DNA of 64,000 nt, taken from assembly GCA_001598975.1 (NCBI GenBank), contig BBXU01000273.1:1-64000 (forward strand), read 5' to 3'. Shown here piece after piece: positions 52,463 through 64,000 of this stretch (positions within the stretch are counted from its first letter, which is position 1; each line of letters starts with the position of its first letter). Made by a program: the position numbers and the translations under genes. The notes under the pieces were generated by a model. That model was not told the DNA's origin and ran no database searches. It was given only the letters and a program-made list of their open reading frames with translations. The stretch is from Parachlorella kessleri. Lineage: Eukaryota; Chlorophyta; Trebouxiophyceae; Chlorellales; Chlorellaceae.

Positions 52463-55400
52463 ATGTCCGCCCCGTTCCGCCCTCAACAGGCAAGTAGATT
52501 TGCTGAGAAGCGTCAAGATCCAATGTGGAGGTGGCAGCTGCCGTTTCTAGCATGGTACCAGCCAGCAATGACAGTGTTACCTTGAGGTGCAGGGAGTCTC
52601 CCGTGGGGCGAATCCCAACGTCCAAGCAAAGCTGGTAAAGGTGGGTTGCAAAATGATTCGGCATGGGTAACGGCGTCTCGTTTGTTTGTAATAAGCCTGT
52701 TGGCGTGACAGATTGAAGCCGTGGTGCAAGTTCGCCTGGGAAGGATGTGAAGCACTTTTTCATGAGCATTGTAATAGGCAGGGTTAATCTGCACTCGTGC
52801 ATGCGGGAGTTCAGTGCATGCCTTTAGTTGCGCGCCAGCGGCGCGCCAGTGGGCTTGCTACGCATGCTGGGTGTTTGGGGGGTTCATGTCAGTGATTACA
52901 ACTATCTGCACTCCATGCACAGAGTGACTCATTAAACTGTGTGGAGTGAGTGGTATATGACTGGTAGATGAGGGTTTCCTGGTTGGGGAGCTTGCTCTCC
53001 TGATTGAGGGTATTTAAACATATGTAACACCCATGACTTTACCCGCCTGCAGGAGACCACAGGACCGGAGGGGAGCTACGCGCTGCCCGCCTCTTTTGTC
53101 CCCGGCCAGGTCTGTGTGCCGTACTTCTGCACTCTCGCCACCAGCATGCCCTCCTACATAGGAGTGCACAGGTTGTTATTAGGGTTGTTGATATAGCTCA
53201 AGTCTTAAGCTTGAACTATTGCTGTGCTGCAGGCTCTGGCAACAGGTGCGCCCGACACGCCCGATAGGGCTGCTGTGCTTGCCAGGGGCACTGCCTCAGG
53301 TGGGGACCCGCACTACTGCATTGTTTCCATCCTTCCTTGCTTTTCAGGGTGTGCGCCCGGCTCCAACTCAGAACAGGTCGTAAGCGAACAACTGTTGTTC
53401 CAGGCTGATTGACAAGAGCGCGAGGTGCTGGCCGAACAGAAGCCACATGCTGTTGCTGTATCCTGCTCCATGTTGCAGGCTTGGTAGCGGCACCCACACC
53501 TGTGGCTGTCCCCGTGGCAGCCCCTGCTGGCACCACCACCATCACCACCACCATCTCTTCCGCCCCTACCGGCACTGCCGGCCAGGCCCCAGGCGCGTAT
53601 GCTGCCCAGGCTGGCCAGCAGGCAGAGCAGGCCTATGGTGATGCCAAGCAGCAGGCAGCTGAGACGATTGATTACGCCAAGGAGCAAGCTGCTGGAGCTT
53701 ACGGTGCTGCCAAGGAGCAGGCGGCCGGGGCCTACAACGCGGCCAAGGATCAGGCCGCTGGCGTGTACGAGGCTGGCGCAGAGAAGGCCAGCGAGCTGGC
53801 AGGGCAGGCACAGGAGGCTGCTGAGGTGGCGCAGGCCAAGGCTGGAGAGGCACTGGATGCCGGCATGGCCAGGCAAGTGGTTGCCTCTGCAAATGTCTTG
53901 CACTGCTGGCTGATGCCCTTTTTGACAGGGTGCATGAGGTCGTGCCGCTTGACCAGTATCAAAAATTGCTATTGGCGGGTAGCCTCATACCCCTGTGCAG
54001 GATGAGGGACCCATGCCAGTAGAGCGACAGGCACGTAGGGCTAACAGCGGCTATGTTTTGTTTTGGGATGGTCTAGTCTGGAACAGCAGCTCAGACTTGT
54101 GGTCTTTGTTGTTGTGCAGGGTGGGTGCAGCCTACGATTCTGCCAAGGACCTAACAGCCCATGCCGCTGACAGCGCGGTCAAGACCGTGGGTGAGTTCAG
54201 TAGGATGAACCTACCCGCACATTTGGGTGCTGCTTCTGCTTGCTGCGCTCCGTAGTGTCTCCACCATATTGTCCATGACTTCAATAGTGTCGGCTGCTGC
54301 TGCTGGATTGCGCACTTTGTATTGAAGCTGCTGCAGCCTCTCCTGGCGTCTGGGCAAAGCGACAAAGAACACGCAAACGATTGCGGCATCTAGTTGATGC
54401 ACTCTTTGCATGTCAAGGTTGCACGATCTTGGAGATTGCTTCTCACGATCTGTGAGATTGCCTGCACTCAAGAGTGCTGACTTTCTCTTGTCTCCTGCGT
54501 AAACGTAGGCGGTGTGGCTGGCGTGGCCAAGGGCGTGGCTGAGGCGGTGATCCACCTGTACGTCAATGCCGTCACCGGCACTGTGGAGCTGACTCTGAAC
54601 ACCACCCAGGCCATCCTCAACCCAGCATATGCGGTGAGTGCGAGCTGAGGCAGGTCTGCTCAGCATGGGCTTGATAGAGTGCACGGGCCAGGGACTCGGG
54701 GCCGTTGAAGAGGCTGTAGGTGCAAAAACAGTGCTGCCACAGCAAACTGTCGTTACTAGCATTGGCTTCCTTGGACGCAGTGCAGCTAGGTCTTGACCAT
54801 GGAGGTTCGGTGTCCATGAGTGCGCGGTCAGCTGTTTGCCTCCTACAGGCTTGTTGCCATGCACGCACATGTTCAGAGTCGCTTGGTCGTCCCTTGGGAC
54901 GGTGGTGGCCAAGTGTCGCAAAAGTAACTATGGCACCCATAGCTTAGATATCCGCCGCTGCTTGCTGTAGGCTCTGGGTGCGGCTTCCGGTATTGCCGAG
55001 GGCGCCAAGAGCTCCGCAGTTAAGGTGGGTTTGAGAGTGACTCCTAGTAAAGGCGACTGTAGGCCGGGGGCAAGGTTTGAGTAGACTAAGTGAGGCGACT
55101 GTAGGCTTGGGGACAGGCGCTGAGGTTAATAAATTAGATAAGGTGACGATGGGGAGGGGACAGATCTCAGTGAGTTTCTGGGTGTAGACAGGCCTTGCTG
55201 TGACAGGTGATATGAAAACTTGCAATCGCCATGTGTGGGGTTTTGGGTATGGCTGGCTATTGCTGTTGGGGGCATTCATGGCTGTGCTGGTTGCAGCCCT
55301 TGCTAATGGTGGTCAGCTCCCACTCCGAAGAGCTGCATTGAAAAGATGGCATGCTGTGGTGCTGTTACCTGGAGAGATGGTATGGGATCATGATGCCGTG

Positions 55401-58400
55401 AGAGTTGGTGCCTTAGGTTTTTGGGAGCTGCGCAACTGCCGTGTGCCACTCTAGCCAAGGCAGGCATGAAATGACTGCTGTGCTGTGCTCTGCAGACCCT
55501 GCATGAGCTGGCCGAGAGTGAGGCATTCCAGCAGGGTCGCCGTGAGGGGCTCCAGGCGGTAGAGGGAGGCAAGCAGGCCGCCATTGAGGTGAGTCACGGC
55601 TGGCAGTGCTTGTGCCTCCAAGCATGTGAGGCTCTGTTGGGCTGTGCAAGGGCCGTGCTGTAACTGCGGCCTCCTGCCAAAGGCTGATGCATAGAAAGGT
55701 TAGGTGCAGGCCCAGTGCCTACCTTGAGAGGTCTGAGGCAAGCGGGGTCCTGGAAGGGTTCTGCCCTTAGCCTAGCTTCAATATCTAGGTGCTCCTCTCA
55801 GGCACCTCTTTGCACTAACTCAAGCTGTTAACAAATGCTAACTGCGTCCCCCACCATGGCTTACTGCCATCTATGCAGGCCCCTGAGCGCGCTGTTGAGG
55901 CCTACGACTACGGCAAGACCCGCGTCGCCGAGACCGCCGAGAACGCCAAGCTCACCGCGCTGACCACCGCGGAGCAGGCAAAGCACAGCGCCCTGACCGC
56001 CGCCCAGACCGCCGTGGGCACCGCCGGGCTGGCTGCAGAGACTGCCACTGCCAAGGCCACGCAGGCTGTGGAGGCTGCCAAGGCCAAGGCTGCCGAGCTG
56101 TATGAGAATGCCATCCAAAAGGCCAACGACGTGGTGGAGGGTGTCAAGCAGACCGCCTACAAGACTGGCGAGACCGCGCTGCGGGTGAGTGGTTGGTTGC
56201 CTGGTTTGGCTGCGGCGTGTTGTGGTACTGCACGATGGTTGGGTGGGAGGAGTAGCTCGTGTGGTGTAAGGTCTCTGCATGTGGCTTGTGTAAGCGAGGA
56301 GCACATAACAAGCCTGGACCCTAAACCTGCAACCCGCCTGCAGGTTGCTGGCCGGGTGGCGGGCACTGCTGAGGGCAGCAAGAAGGTTGCAGAGGAGACC
56401 AAGGAGGCAACCAAGGAAGCAGTGACGCCCTATGTGGAGGCTGCTAAGGTGTGAGGCTTCCTCCTCTGGCTCTCATTTTCAACGGTGTCCACGTTTTGAT
56501 GGGTGCCCAATGCCCCGCTTGTAGTTCATGGTCCCGAGGTGGCCTCACTCAGGCAAATCGCCTGTGACCAGGCATGTTGGTGCTTGTGTGCCCATAGGGT
56601 TCTGGCCAAAGCGATTGTGGCACTCTACTGTCTGCTGCGCCAGGGTACTGGGGCACCCTGCCCAGCCAATCTTATCTGTGGCCATTGCACCTACACAAGC
56701 AAGCCACTAGACCGAGAATGCCACCGGTGTCCAGGATGTGCATTACAGAATTACTTATTGCTCTGTGGACCCTTCCCTCTTACAGGAGAATGTGTCGGCA
56801 GCTGTGAACCAGGGTGTGGAGACTGCCAAGGCAGGCGCCCAGGCTGCCACTGAGACTGCCTACCAGGCAAGTTTGTTCTTCTTCCTATGTGGGCGGCAGG
56901 TAATGCGAGCAGGTGCGAGTGCTGCTCGCAAAGTGTCTGCACTCCTGACTAGCCACCTGGGACAGAAAAGTTTGTTATTGAAATCATCTCTTGCAGCTCA
57001 GGAGGCTGCTTCCGTCATGCATGCGTGGTGCTGGTAGTGCAGGCGCCATGGCCGCTTGGGACCCAGGAAATTAATAGCTACACCACGGGTGGTCCCTGTG
57101 ACTCTGGCATGGACTTAACAGGGACTTAGCTCTCCAGCAGGCCCTGTGTCTGCTGGGCGTGCTTCCATTCCTCTGTACCTGTTTCCATCTGTTAACTCCT
57201 CCCATGCCTTCCCATGCGCGCAGGCAGCTGGCGCAGTTGCCGGTGCGGCTGAGGCCGGTGCCCAGGTGGCGTCCGACACCTACCAGTCCGCAAAGGAGCA
57301 GGTGGCAGAGACCGCTGAGGCTGCACAGCAGGCCGCACAGCAGGCCCAGCAGGCTGCGCTGGACACCTACGAGGCGGGCAAGGAGAAGGCCGCTGAGGCC
57401 TACGACACCGCCAAGGACGTGGCAACTGAGCAGTACGAGGCGGGCAAGCAGAAGGCTGCTGAGGCCTACGACACCGCCAAGGACGTGGCGGCAGAGCAGT
57501 ACGACAAGGCTGCTGAGCAGTACAGCACCGCCAAGGACGTGGCGACCGAGCAGTACGAGGCTGGCAAGCAGAAGGCCGGCGAGCTGGCGGGCGCTGCTGA
57601 GCAGAAGTATGAGGAGGGCAAGGAGGTTGCTGGCGATGCTAGCAGCCGCTTCGCTAAGGCGGTCGAGGGCGGTGCCAAGGGGGCCTATGCCGGTGCACAA
57701 GGTGGGTTCTGAAGGCTGGTAGCATTGTGTTCGTGGTCATTGACAGGTGTTGCACTGGGGGTGGCCAGCTCTTAATGGTATTAGCCAAGGTCCCCCAACT
57801 GGATAGGTAGGTAGGCAGGCAGGCGGGGATTTGCAGCAGACCGGAAGGCAAGAGTAGTTGGGCAGTGGTAGGCAGGTATAGGCTACTTGGGAAGCATTAC
57901 ACTCCTAGGACACTTGCTTACGTGGGTTGCACTGCATCCTGCCTGCGCAGCCCGCCCAACTTTGGTGGTGGTGGACCCTCCTGCTGCTGCTGCTGCTGCG
58001 CCTGCCACGCCTCGTTCGGCAGCGGCTGCTGAGGTGTCTACTGGGTGCCTGCCAACGCTGGCACCCAGCTCGCCCCAGAAGCTTGTGGTGGCCACGGAAG
58101 AGAAGGGCAAGGCAGGCAAACGCAGCCGGTCTTTTGTGGCGCAGGCCAAGAGGTTTACGCGGTTGCTCCGGGGCAAGTCCAAGCCCCAGTCGCCAAGGGC
58201 GTCGGTGCAGAGACTGCCTTCGCAGGTGAGCCGGGCGGGGGGAGTAGACTTGGAGAGGATGGCTGCGGTGGGTGTGAGCTGTGCTGTGGAAGTGTGCCTG
58301 CCTTTTGTGCTGAGCAACAGATCCTGCGCACAAGGAGAGGCAACGGGGGTGCCTGACAAGCACTGGCCGACGGTTTGCTGGAGTTGTACCACTTGCCACC

Positions 58401-58600
58401 CAGGGCTCTCAGGAAGTCATACATTGTTTTTCGCAGATGTTCCGCGGCTTTGGTGAACCCCTGGTCACAGTCTCATTGCCTTCCCAACCCATGCAGGAGT
58501 GACTGCCCCCACCGGCAACGGCCAGGTGAAGACCACAGTGGTCTCCACAACCACCGCCGGCCCCAAGACCAAGACCCAGATCCGCTCCCACAAAGTCTAA
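52463..58600 (+). CDS. large LEA group 3-like repeat protein (second long paralogue)
   Basis: Phase-consistent exons: 52463-52489, 53053-53109, 53233-53299, 53479-53872, 54120-54190, 54509-54633, 54971-55024, 55496-55588, 55879-56184, 56344-56448, 56786-56866, 57224-57701, 57951-58172 (optional) and 58497-58600. They give 727 residues, or 653 without the optional exon. It starts MSAPFRPQQ then ETTGPEGSYALP, parallel to ETVGPQGSYA in the gene at 26270. After a Thr/Pro stretch come Ala-rich helical repeats (YAKEQAAGAYGAAKEQAAGA; YDTAKDVATEQYEAGKQKAA), typical of LEA_4. A central part is less repetitive (AEAVIHLYVNAVTGTVELTL), perhaps membrane-interacting. It ends VVSTTTAGPKTKTQIRSHKV. Introns after 52489, 53872, 56866 and possibly 58172 use GCAAGT donors. 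Likely role: protection of membranes or proteins during desiccation or freezing. Confidence 0.87.
57951..58172 (+). other. candidate cassette exon of the second large LEA gene
   Basis: 222 bp, entered and left in phase 1, so inclusion or skipping keeps the frame. It encodes a Pro/Ala-rich segment then a basic stretch (KGKAGKRSRSFVAQAKRFTR), unlike the acidic/neutral repeats around it. Using the GT donor at 58226 instead would place the last exon out of frame (GAG TGA). Confidence 0.5.
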
Positions 58601-60461
58601 GCGCCAGGTCTGTTAGTTAAGAGTGTCTGCACAGCTCCTATGGAAGCACATTGATAACCTAAGTGCTTTCGACATTGAAGGGATTGGAGTTGCAGCTGGA
58701 GTTGTTGGCTTTGTTGAGTCTCACTTCTGCTGGAGGGATGGCTGGAGTTCAGGATTTCTGTGGCTGGGTGGTCGTGTGGAGTGATATGCGAGCTGGTGAA
58801 GTCTGCAACAACAGGAGACATATGCCGAGAAACGCTTTGCAATCAACGGTTGCTCTAGGAAGCAGACATGTAGCGGTGATACCCAAGTTGCCCGTCTTTA
58901 GCAATGCATTCACTTGAGTGCTTAAATGGTTCGCGTATCGTGAGTGTTTGGAGTAGCCTGTCCGCTGAATCTTTCCAGATTTAGTGTCCTGCCACCTGGA
59001 CTGCATGTAATTGACTGCTCTTTGCTGAAACTGTTAGCTCAGTAGCTCACCCATTTGTATGCCTGCGCCTATAGCGTAGCTTTACTTCTTTCTCTTTGCA
59101 GTCAGTAGAGACAGGACTGTGTCATGGCTCGGCTTGGGTGCTTTGCCGAGTCTCTTGCATGGTAGCTTGGCACCATATGATACTGCATGTATGCGCAGCA
59201 TCTAGCATGCTGCATTTGTAGAGTCACTTTGTGTATGGGCATGTGTATCCACAGCCCGCAGGGTTGTATAGTGTGTGTTGGAGGAGTTGGCCGTTTGCAA
59301 GGGTAGTGACCCGCCAGTGTGGGGTTGAAAATAGTGTTGCGCGGGATATATGCTGAGTATGCTGCACACTGCAGCGCGAGTCATTTTGTGAAGACACTGG
59401 TGCCCAGCTGCAGCTCCTGAGTACCTACGCTTCTAAGAGGATGGATATGATGCTTTGATGCATGAGACTCAACGGTGCAGCTAACATATGCTACCAAGTC
59501 AGCTTGATCGACAATCATGTATACCCCAGGTCGCCCGCAACCAAGCGGGTGCATAAGCAGCTGCGCTATGCATTGAAAAGTCAGGGACCCATGAAAGCTG
59601 CACCACTGAGACATGAGTGCCACTGCCAGTGGCACACATTATACTAGGATATACATTATACTAGCGTTGGTGAACAAGTGGCCATCTCCACAGCAGACGG
59701 GGGTATTGCTCACAGACTGAAGTTGGAAAGTCAACTGGTTGCCTGTCTGATGTCCAGCAATGACTTCTTGCTGGCCCTTCAATATTTGTTTCACAAGCGC
59801 TGCTGTCAATGGCTGCAAGGTGGATGTCTATTAAGGGTGGCAGATGATGCAAGCTATGGAGGGGTTCAGTGAATGTACTAACAGAGCGGTATATCTGCAA
59901 AGGTTCGCCTGGACGATGTATATGTGTGCTACAAACCATTTAGCCAGCAGCACGGTGCTAAGATGGTTACTTGGCTGCAAATCACGCCTTGACTAAGCGC
60001 AGGCGCGAAAGGTTGGAAACTTTATGCGCGGGCGCGGGAGGGTGGTAAGAAAAGGCATGCAGGGAACTAGCGATCAGAAGGAAAAGACAACCGTTTAACT
60101 GTACACGACCGAATCAAATAGTCAGACATTCAGAGGTTGGCACGAATTCGAAGCCATCCAATGCTGACAAAATTGCAGTTCTCCAACCCCCACCTGTTGG
60201 CTGAGCAGCACTGCACACCGATAGGCAAGACTTGCCGGATCATGCGGTACCAAGTGAAGCTCACAATAAACGGATCGGTCTGGAAAGAAAGAGGAGGTGA
60301 TGCAAGGAGTGGTGATCTGCCAGGGGGACAGGGGGCCAGGGATACGGTAGGCAGGACAGGCAGTTGATGTTGTCATAACAGCATGCCTACGTTGCGCTGC
60401 TACAGATGTGCAAAAGTTGACGGGAGGGAAGCACTGCCGAGAACTCCTTCTATATGAAAGC
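58601..60461. other. 1.9-kb convergent interval without recognised gene
   Basis: Lies between the stops of the LEA gene (plus) and the haloperoxidase-like gene (minus). A TGTAA at 59006-59010 is a poly(A) candidate for the LEA gene. A near-perfect short duplication (ACATTATACTAG) sits at 59636-59664. No coding stretch convinced me. Confidence 0.45.
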
Positions 60462-63400
60462 CTAGATGCCTAAAGACTTAGCGTTGGCGATGGCGGTGTA
60501 CACGTTGTTGCCAATCTGCAACCAGTGAGAAGGCGGACGTGAGCTCCAGGAATCCAGCTGGCAGCCAAGGACATTGCTGCCTCACTGCCTGCCAAATTAC
60601 TTGCCCAACAAGCCTGCCTGGTCGCCCAGGGCATCATCCCCCCCATCCTCGGCTGGCTGGCATGTAGGCGGCGAGAAGGCGCAGCTGCCACACAGCCTGC
60701 TATATAGATACAGCAGCCCAGTAGACCCACCTGGTAGCCAAGGGTAGCGCCGTCCTCAACAGCTTTGCGGAAATGCACCCCACCCAGGACGCGAGAGTCC
60801 CCAGCCTCCTCCACAGCCTGAGCCAGGGAGCAGGTTGAGAAATGGTGAAGAGCGGACATCGCGCAAGGCGGTGCAGTGACGACAGATGACAATATGTAAC
60901 CAGGGTGCATGCAGCAAGCTCCTGTGACTAGGTCTCCTCCACAGGTAGTGCCAGGGGGTGAACTTACATTTATACAAAACATGGCATACACGGCAGGTAA
61001 GTACGCTGGACCCCTGCCATGGGAGGGCAACATAGCCCGCTGTACGTTGCAGGCCCAGTGTGGGTCACTGCAGGCTCCTTACATCCTGCAGGCCACATCA
61101 TCGTGGCCATGGAGCCTGCACCAGCAGTGCTGAGCCCAGCAAGCCGCCCGCACTTGCCTGGGAGAGGGAGGCGTAAGTACGGGGCGAAAGCCCAGCCACT
61201 TCTGAAGCGACCGTGAACTTGACATTGTCTGTGCCAAGAAAATTTGACAGAACGGCTCCCTGGGCAGCAGCAGTAGCAGTGTGGCCTGCAAAACCATCCA
61301 GCAAACCAGATGGGTCATCAGCCATGCTGCAGACTGCTGGCCAATGCACAGCAGTAAGTCAGGTTGCGCCCTGAAGGTCTGAGGCGTACCCTACTCCACT
61401 CACCGGCAACATATTCTGGGTGGGGCGGGGTGGGCAGCAAGGGAGTCCACTGAGGGTCTACATACTCCTCATTCTGAGAAGTGCCATCGCCCTCCCTACG
61501 CAAAACAGGCTTTGTAATGCACGGATGGCTGTCAGCTATACCAGTCTATAAGGATCACATGGTTGCCGGGTAGCCCATGCTATTGTGGTCAATACCAAGC
61601 CCGAACACACACAAGGTGCGTGTGAGCTAGTGAGGGGGCGAGTCTGTGAATAAGCTGATTAGGTGACTGCCTTGCCGAGCTACAGCCCATCCACAAGTGG
61701 TCAACCTCGAGGCGGTCACCGGTAGCCACTGCTTTGTACTGCCCTGTGTGCAAATACCGTGTCCTGCCTGCTCACCTGATGGCTGTCACAGGCCGCCATG
61801 AGAGGGCCCTGTACTTGACACGCCATGCCCCGCTTACACCATCAAAGCCAGCGACATTGAGACGAGCAAAGAGCAGAGCGGTGTCATAAAGGGATGTGTT
61901 GGCGGGCAGCAAGGTCTGGGCAATGGTGTTGAAGAGCCCGGACACCGATGACGTATCTGCAGCACCAGGCCTTGTTATTTAGAAGCTGCAGGGTGGCTTT
62001 CAGCGGGAGATCTGCTACGAGTACAGCATTTACAAGTGCTTGCAATGCCTTGTGTGCATGCCTAGGTGGGCAGACGATCATGAACCCTCCAGGACTCTCT
62101 ATGGCAATATGGTTGCTTTTAACAGTCATGCTCAACCTGGGTCGGCGATGACTCACTCAGTGGGATGTCCCAGAAGAGGGCGGTTTCCGTGTCATACTGG
62201 CTCCGCTCTGTGCTGTTCTTGCCTCCTACACGGTAGATCTCCTCCAGCTCGGCTGTGTACTCTGGCGAGGTTATGGGGTGCGGCAGCAGGCTGTCCTCAA
62301 ATGTCTGCAAAACACAGCCCTCAGCAGCTCGGCAAGCGTGGAAGGCCGCAGGCACAAGGCAACAAGGTAAACCAAGGCTGCCGCACGTGGTACTGCAAGG
62401 GAAGCACCAGCAGCAAGCCTGTGGCAAGTCACCAGGAGCTCCGCATGCAGGCACAAGTGGCACTTTCAGGTGGAGTATCCACTGGTGGGCTACGTTGTGG
62501 GGCTAAGAACCTTGGATGATGGGGTTGCTGCATACCTTGTTGGGTGGTGGGAAGTAGGTGCGTGCCTTGGCCAGCTGAGGGACCAGGGCATACGTCTGGT
62601 TAGGGGTGAACTGGTACTCCCCTACGCTGCCTGCTGGGGCAGGGGTGAACTCCGCCCACACATCAAAGCCGTCGGTCAGCCTGCAGAGGTGGCGCAGTGC
62701 TGTCTGCTGCTGGTGCAGCTGTATAGAAAAGCCGCCATATAAGGCACTGCCCTGGCAGTGGGGAAAGCACCGGCATCTGTACAGCAGTGATGCGCAAGTG
62801 TAACCCTGCTGCTCCTCAGCCTGCCTGTGAATGAATGTGGACCCACCTGTCCTTGACGGCCCTGATGCCAGCATCCCTGCCAGCCTTGCTGGCTGCTGCC
62901 TTTTCCTCAGCTGTCAGGTCGGCTGTGAAGTTCTTCAGAGCAGCATCATGTTTATAGAAGGCCCAGGGAAAGAGCAGGTTGAGCACCGTGTGCCCAGCAT
63001 AAGCTGCAGCCACGTCATTTACTGTGTAAGCCACATTTCAGGTCTGGGGATGGGCCACGTTGCTACCCTGTTCCTGGGTGGACTTGGGGTTTGCTGTTGC
63101 ATGCCTTGCTCACCGGTGCTGCTGCACGTTTTCCGTAAGAGTTTACATTTATTGCGCACCTGCTGCTGCTTCTTGGACCTTGGGTGAGGCGGTTGGTTCT
63201 ATTGCCAACAGTTGGGCCACAGAGGTTTGTGCATATGTCTGCATTGCACATGAGGCTTCTTAAGCCCAGGGCCTGTGCTTCTTAAGGCAGTACCTGTACA
63301 AACACGTGTCTCAGCTGGCAGGTAGGCAGCTGGTCCACGCACTTACTCTAGCAGCAGCCTGGTTGGGTAAACCATGCTCCCGCACTCGACCCTGAGCCTG

Positions 63401-63490
63401 TTTGACGAAGGCCACTATAGCATTGTCGGCTGTGCAGGATGTGATCATCAGCAGAGCCAGCGCCCAAAACGCCACGGCTGAGCGTGCCAT
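60462..63490 (-). CDS. secreted vanadium-dependent haloperoxidase / PAP2-fold protein
   Basis: Starts MARSAVAFWALALLMITSCTA (63490), a clear signal peptide. Exons at the 5' end: 63490-63347, 63238-63160, 63021-62847, 62680-62536, then further exons to TAG 60462. Key motifs in order: KYRALSWRP followed by VTAIR (K-x6-RP; about 61790-61830), DPQWTPLLPTPPHPEYVAGH (GH across the intron near 61405), and SRVLGGVH followed by FRKAVEDG (SR-x5-H; about 60750-60800). These three motifs form the vanadate/phosphate pocket shared by vanadium haloperoxidases and PAP2 acid phosphatases. The WTPLxxTPPxPEYxxGH stretch is typical of the bacterial/algal vanadium chloroperoxidase-like branch, with Ala-Gly-His instead of Ser-Gly-His. 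The final exon gives IGNNVYTAIANAKSLGI. Whether it oxidises halides or acts as a phosphatase cannot be told from sequence. Secretion is expected. Confidence 0.88.
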
Positions 63491-64000
63491 AGTATCGGAC
63501 GATATAAGTAGACAGCGTAGACCAATTCAGACTGGCACAATGTGTTTTCATCTCATCCCCTTCATTTAGCTAGCTCTGGTTTGCCAGCACGCCTAAACTT
63601 GGGGCCTAAATTGTACGGACAAACGCTTTGCATTTTTTTTGTACGAACCAATAAGTCGGCCTTATCTCGAGGCCTGTAAACTGAGCATGGACGCCATAGG
63701 TATGCCCATTCGGTCCAATGCTCCGAGGCAAAGCATGCTTGGCACGAATCATGGGTCACAAGCAGTCGGCGCGAGTGAGGCATGGCCTGAGGGTCCACAG
63801 TCCACCAACACGTGCAACGTGCCCAACAAAAGGCCGACCGGGGGTGCCAATGGGGACGTGTTGAACCTGAGATGTGCTTTCAAACCTTGCAACCATTAGA
63901 TGTCGGAACCTCTACCCTACCTTCAAATGCTATGTGGAAAACGACGACTGGACAAGGTGGATGGCTCCATGAGCCATGACTAGTTAGAACAGCCCCAGAA
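63491..64000. other. right-edge flank, 5' side of the haloperoxidase-like gene
   Basis: 510 bp with no recognised coding sequence; probably promoter of the gene at 60462-63490. Confidence 0.4.

Noticed and set aside
57071..57700. 209-codon minus-strand frame rich in Leu/Ser/Gly, looking like a membrane protein
   Set aside because: It is the antisense of the Ala/Glu/Lys-rich LEA repeat exon; reverse-complemented LEA repeats typically read as Leu/Ser/Ala-rich.

Overview
The window looks like nuclear DNA of a green alga, probably trebouxiophyte-like. Genes are split by many short introns (about 60-450 bp) with clean GT..AG, and quite often GC..AG, borders. Coding DNA is GC-rich, TGTAA motifs lie downstream of several genes as in chlorophytes, and the gene set mixes plant-type genes (anthranilate synthase, CDPK, CTP:phosphocholine cytidylyltransferase, LEA proteins) with a WDR89 orthologue and an sn1-type diacylglycerol lipase. 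Gene models were joined by hand from protein similarity and reading phase; there are no transcripts, so outer ends and some internal exons are estimates.

Layout. 1-219 (-): first exon of a mitochondrial protein, probably ribosomal uL29m. 522/1107-6525 (+): plastid-type anthranilate synthase alpha subunit. 7080-10119 (-): WDR89-like WD40 protein. 10452-15324 (+): four-TM class 3 (diacylglycerol) lipase. 16065-19670 and 20116-23727 (+): tandem F-box/LRR duplicates, each with a different lesion. 23728-26269: no confident gene. 26270-33047 (-): 17-exon, 773-aa LEA-type repeat protein. 34071-34764 (+): 149-aa unknown protein with a duplicated motif. 36601-39906 (-): choline-phosphate cytidylyltransferase. 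about 40749-41549 (-): PLPP6-like PAP2 phosphatase. about 41990-46211 (+): calcium-dependent protein kinase with four EF-hands. 46940-47733 (-) and 48218-49096 (+): weaker gene candidates. 50231-52123 (-) and 52463-58600 (+): a divergent pair of LEA-type genes. 60462-63490 (-): secreted vanadium-haloperoxidase/PAP2-fold protein.

How the genes fit together. There is no operon-like logic, but two themes stand out. First, three LEA-type genes lie within 33 kb. Two of them (26270-33047 and 52463-58600) share an N-terminal module and Ala/Lys/Glu/Gln-rich helical repeats, which suggests a local desiccation or cold-protection gene family. Second, several genes act in lipid or phosphate-ester chemistry (DAG lipase, phosphocholine cytidylyltransferase, two PAP2-fold enzymes); this may be coincidence. 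Many neighbours are head-to-head pairs sharing a 0.3-1 kb intergenic region. I found no rRNA or tRNA gene, CRISPR array, virus or intact transposon. The most notable observations are the modular exon amplification in the large LEA gene, the high number of GC-AG introns, the phase-neutral cassette exon in the third LEA gene, and the doubly damaged F-box/LRR tandem pair.
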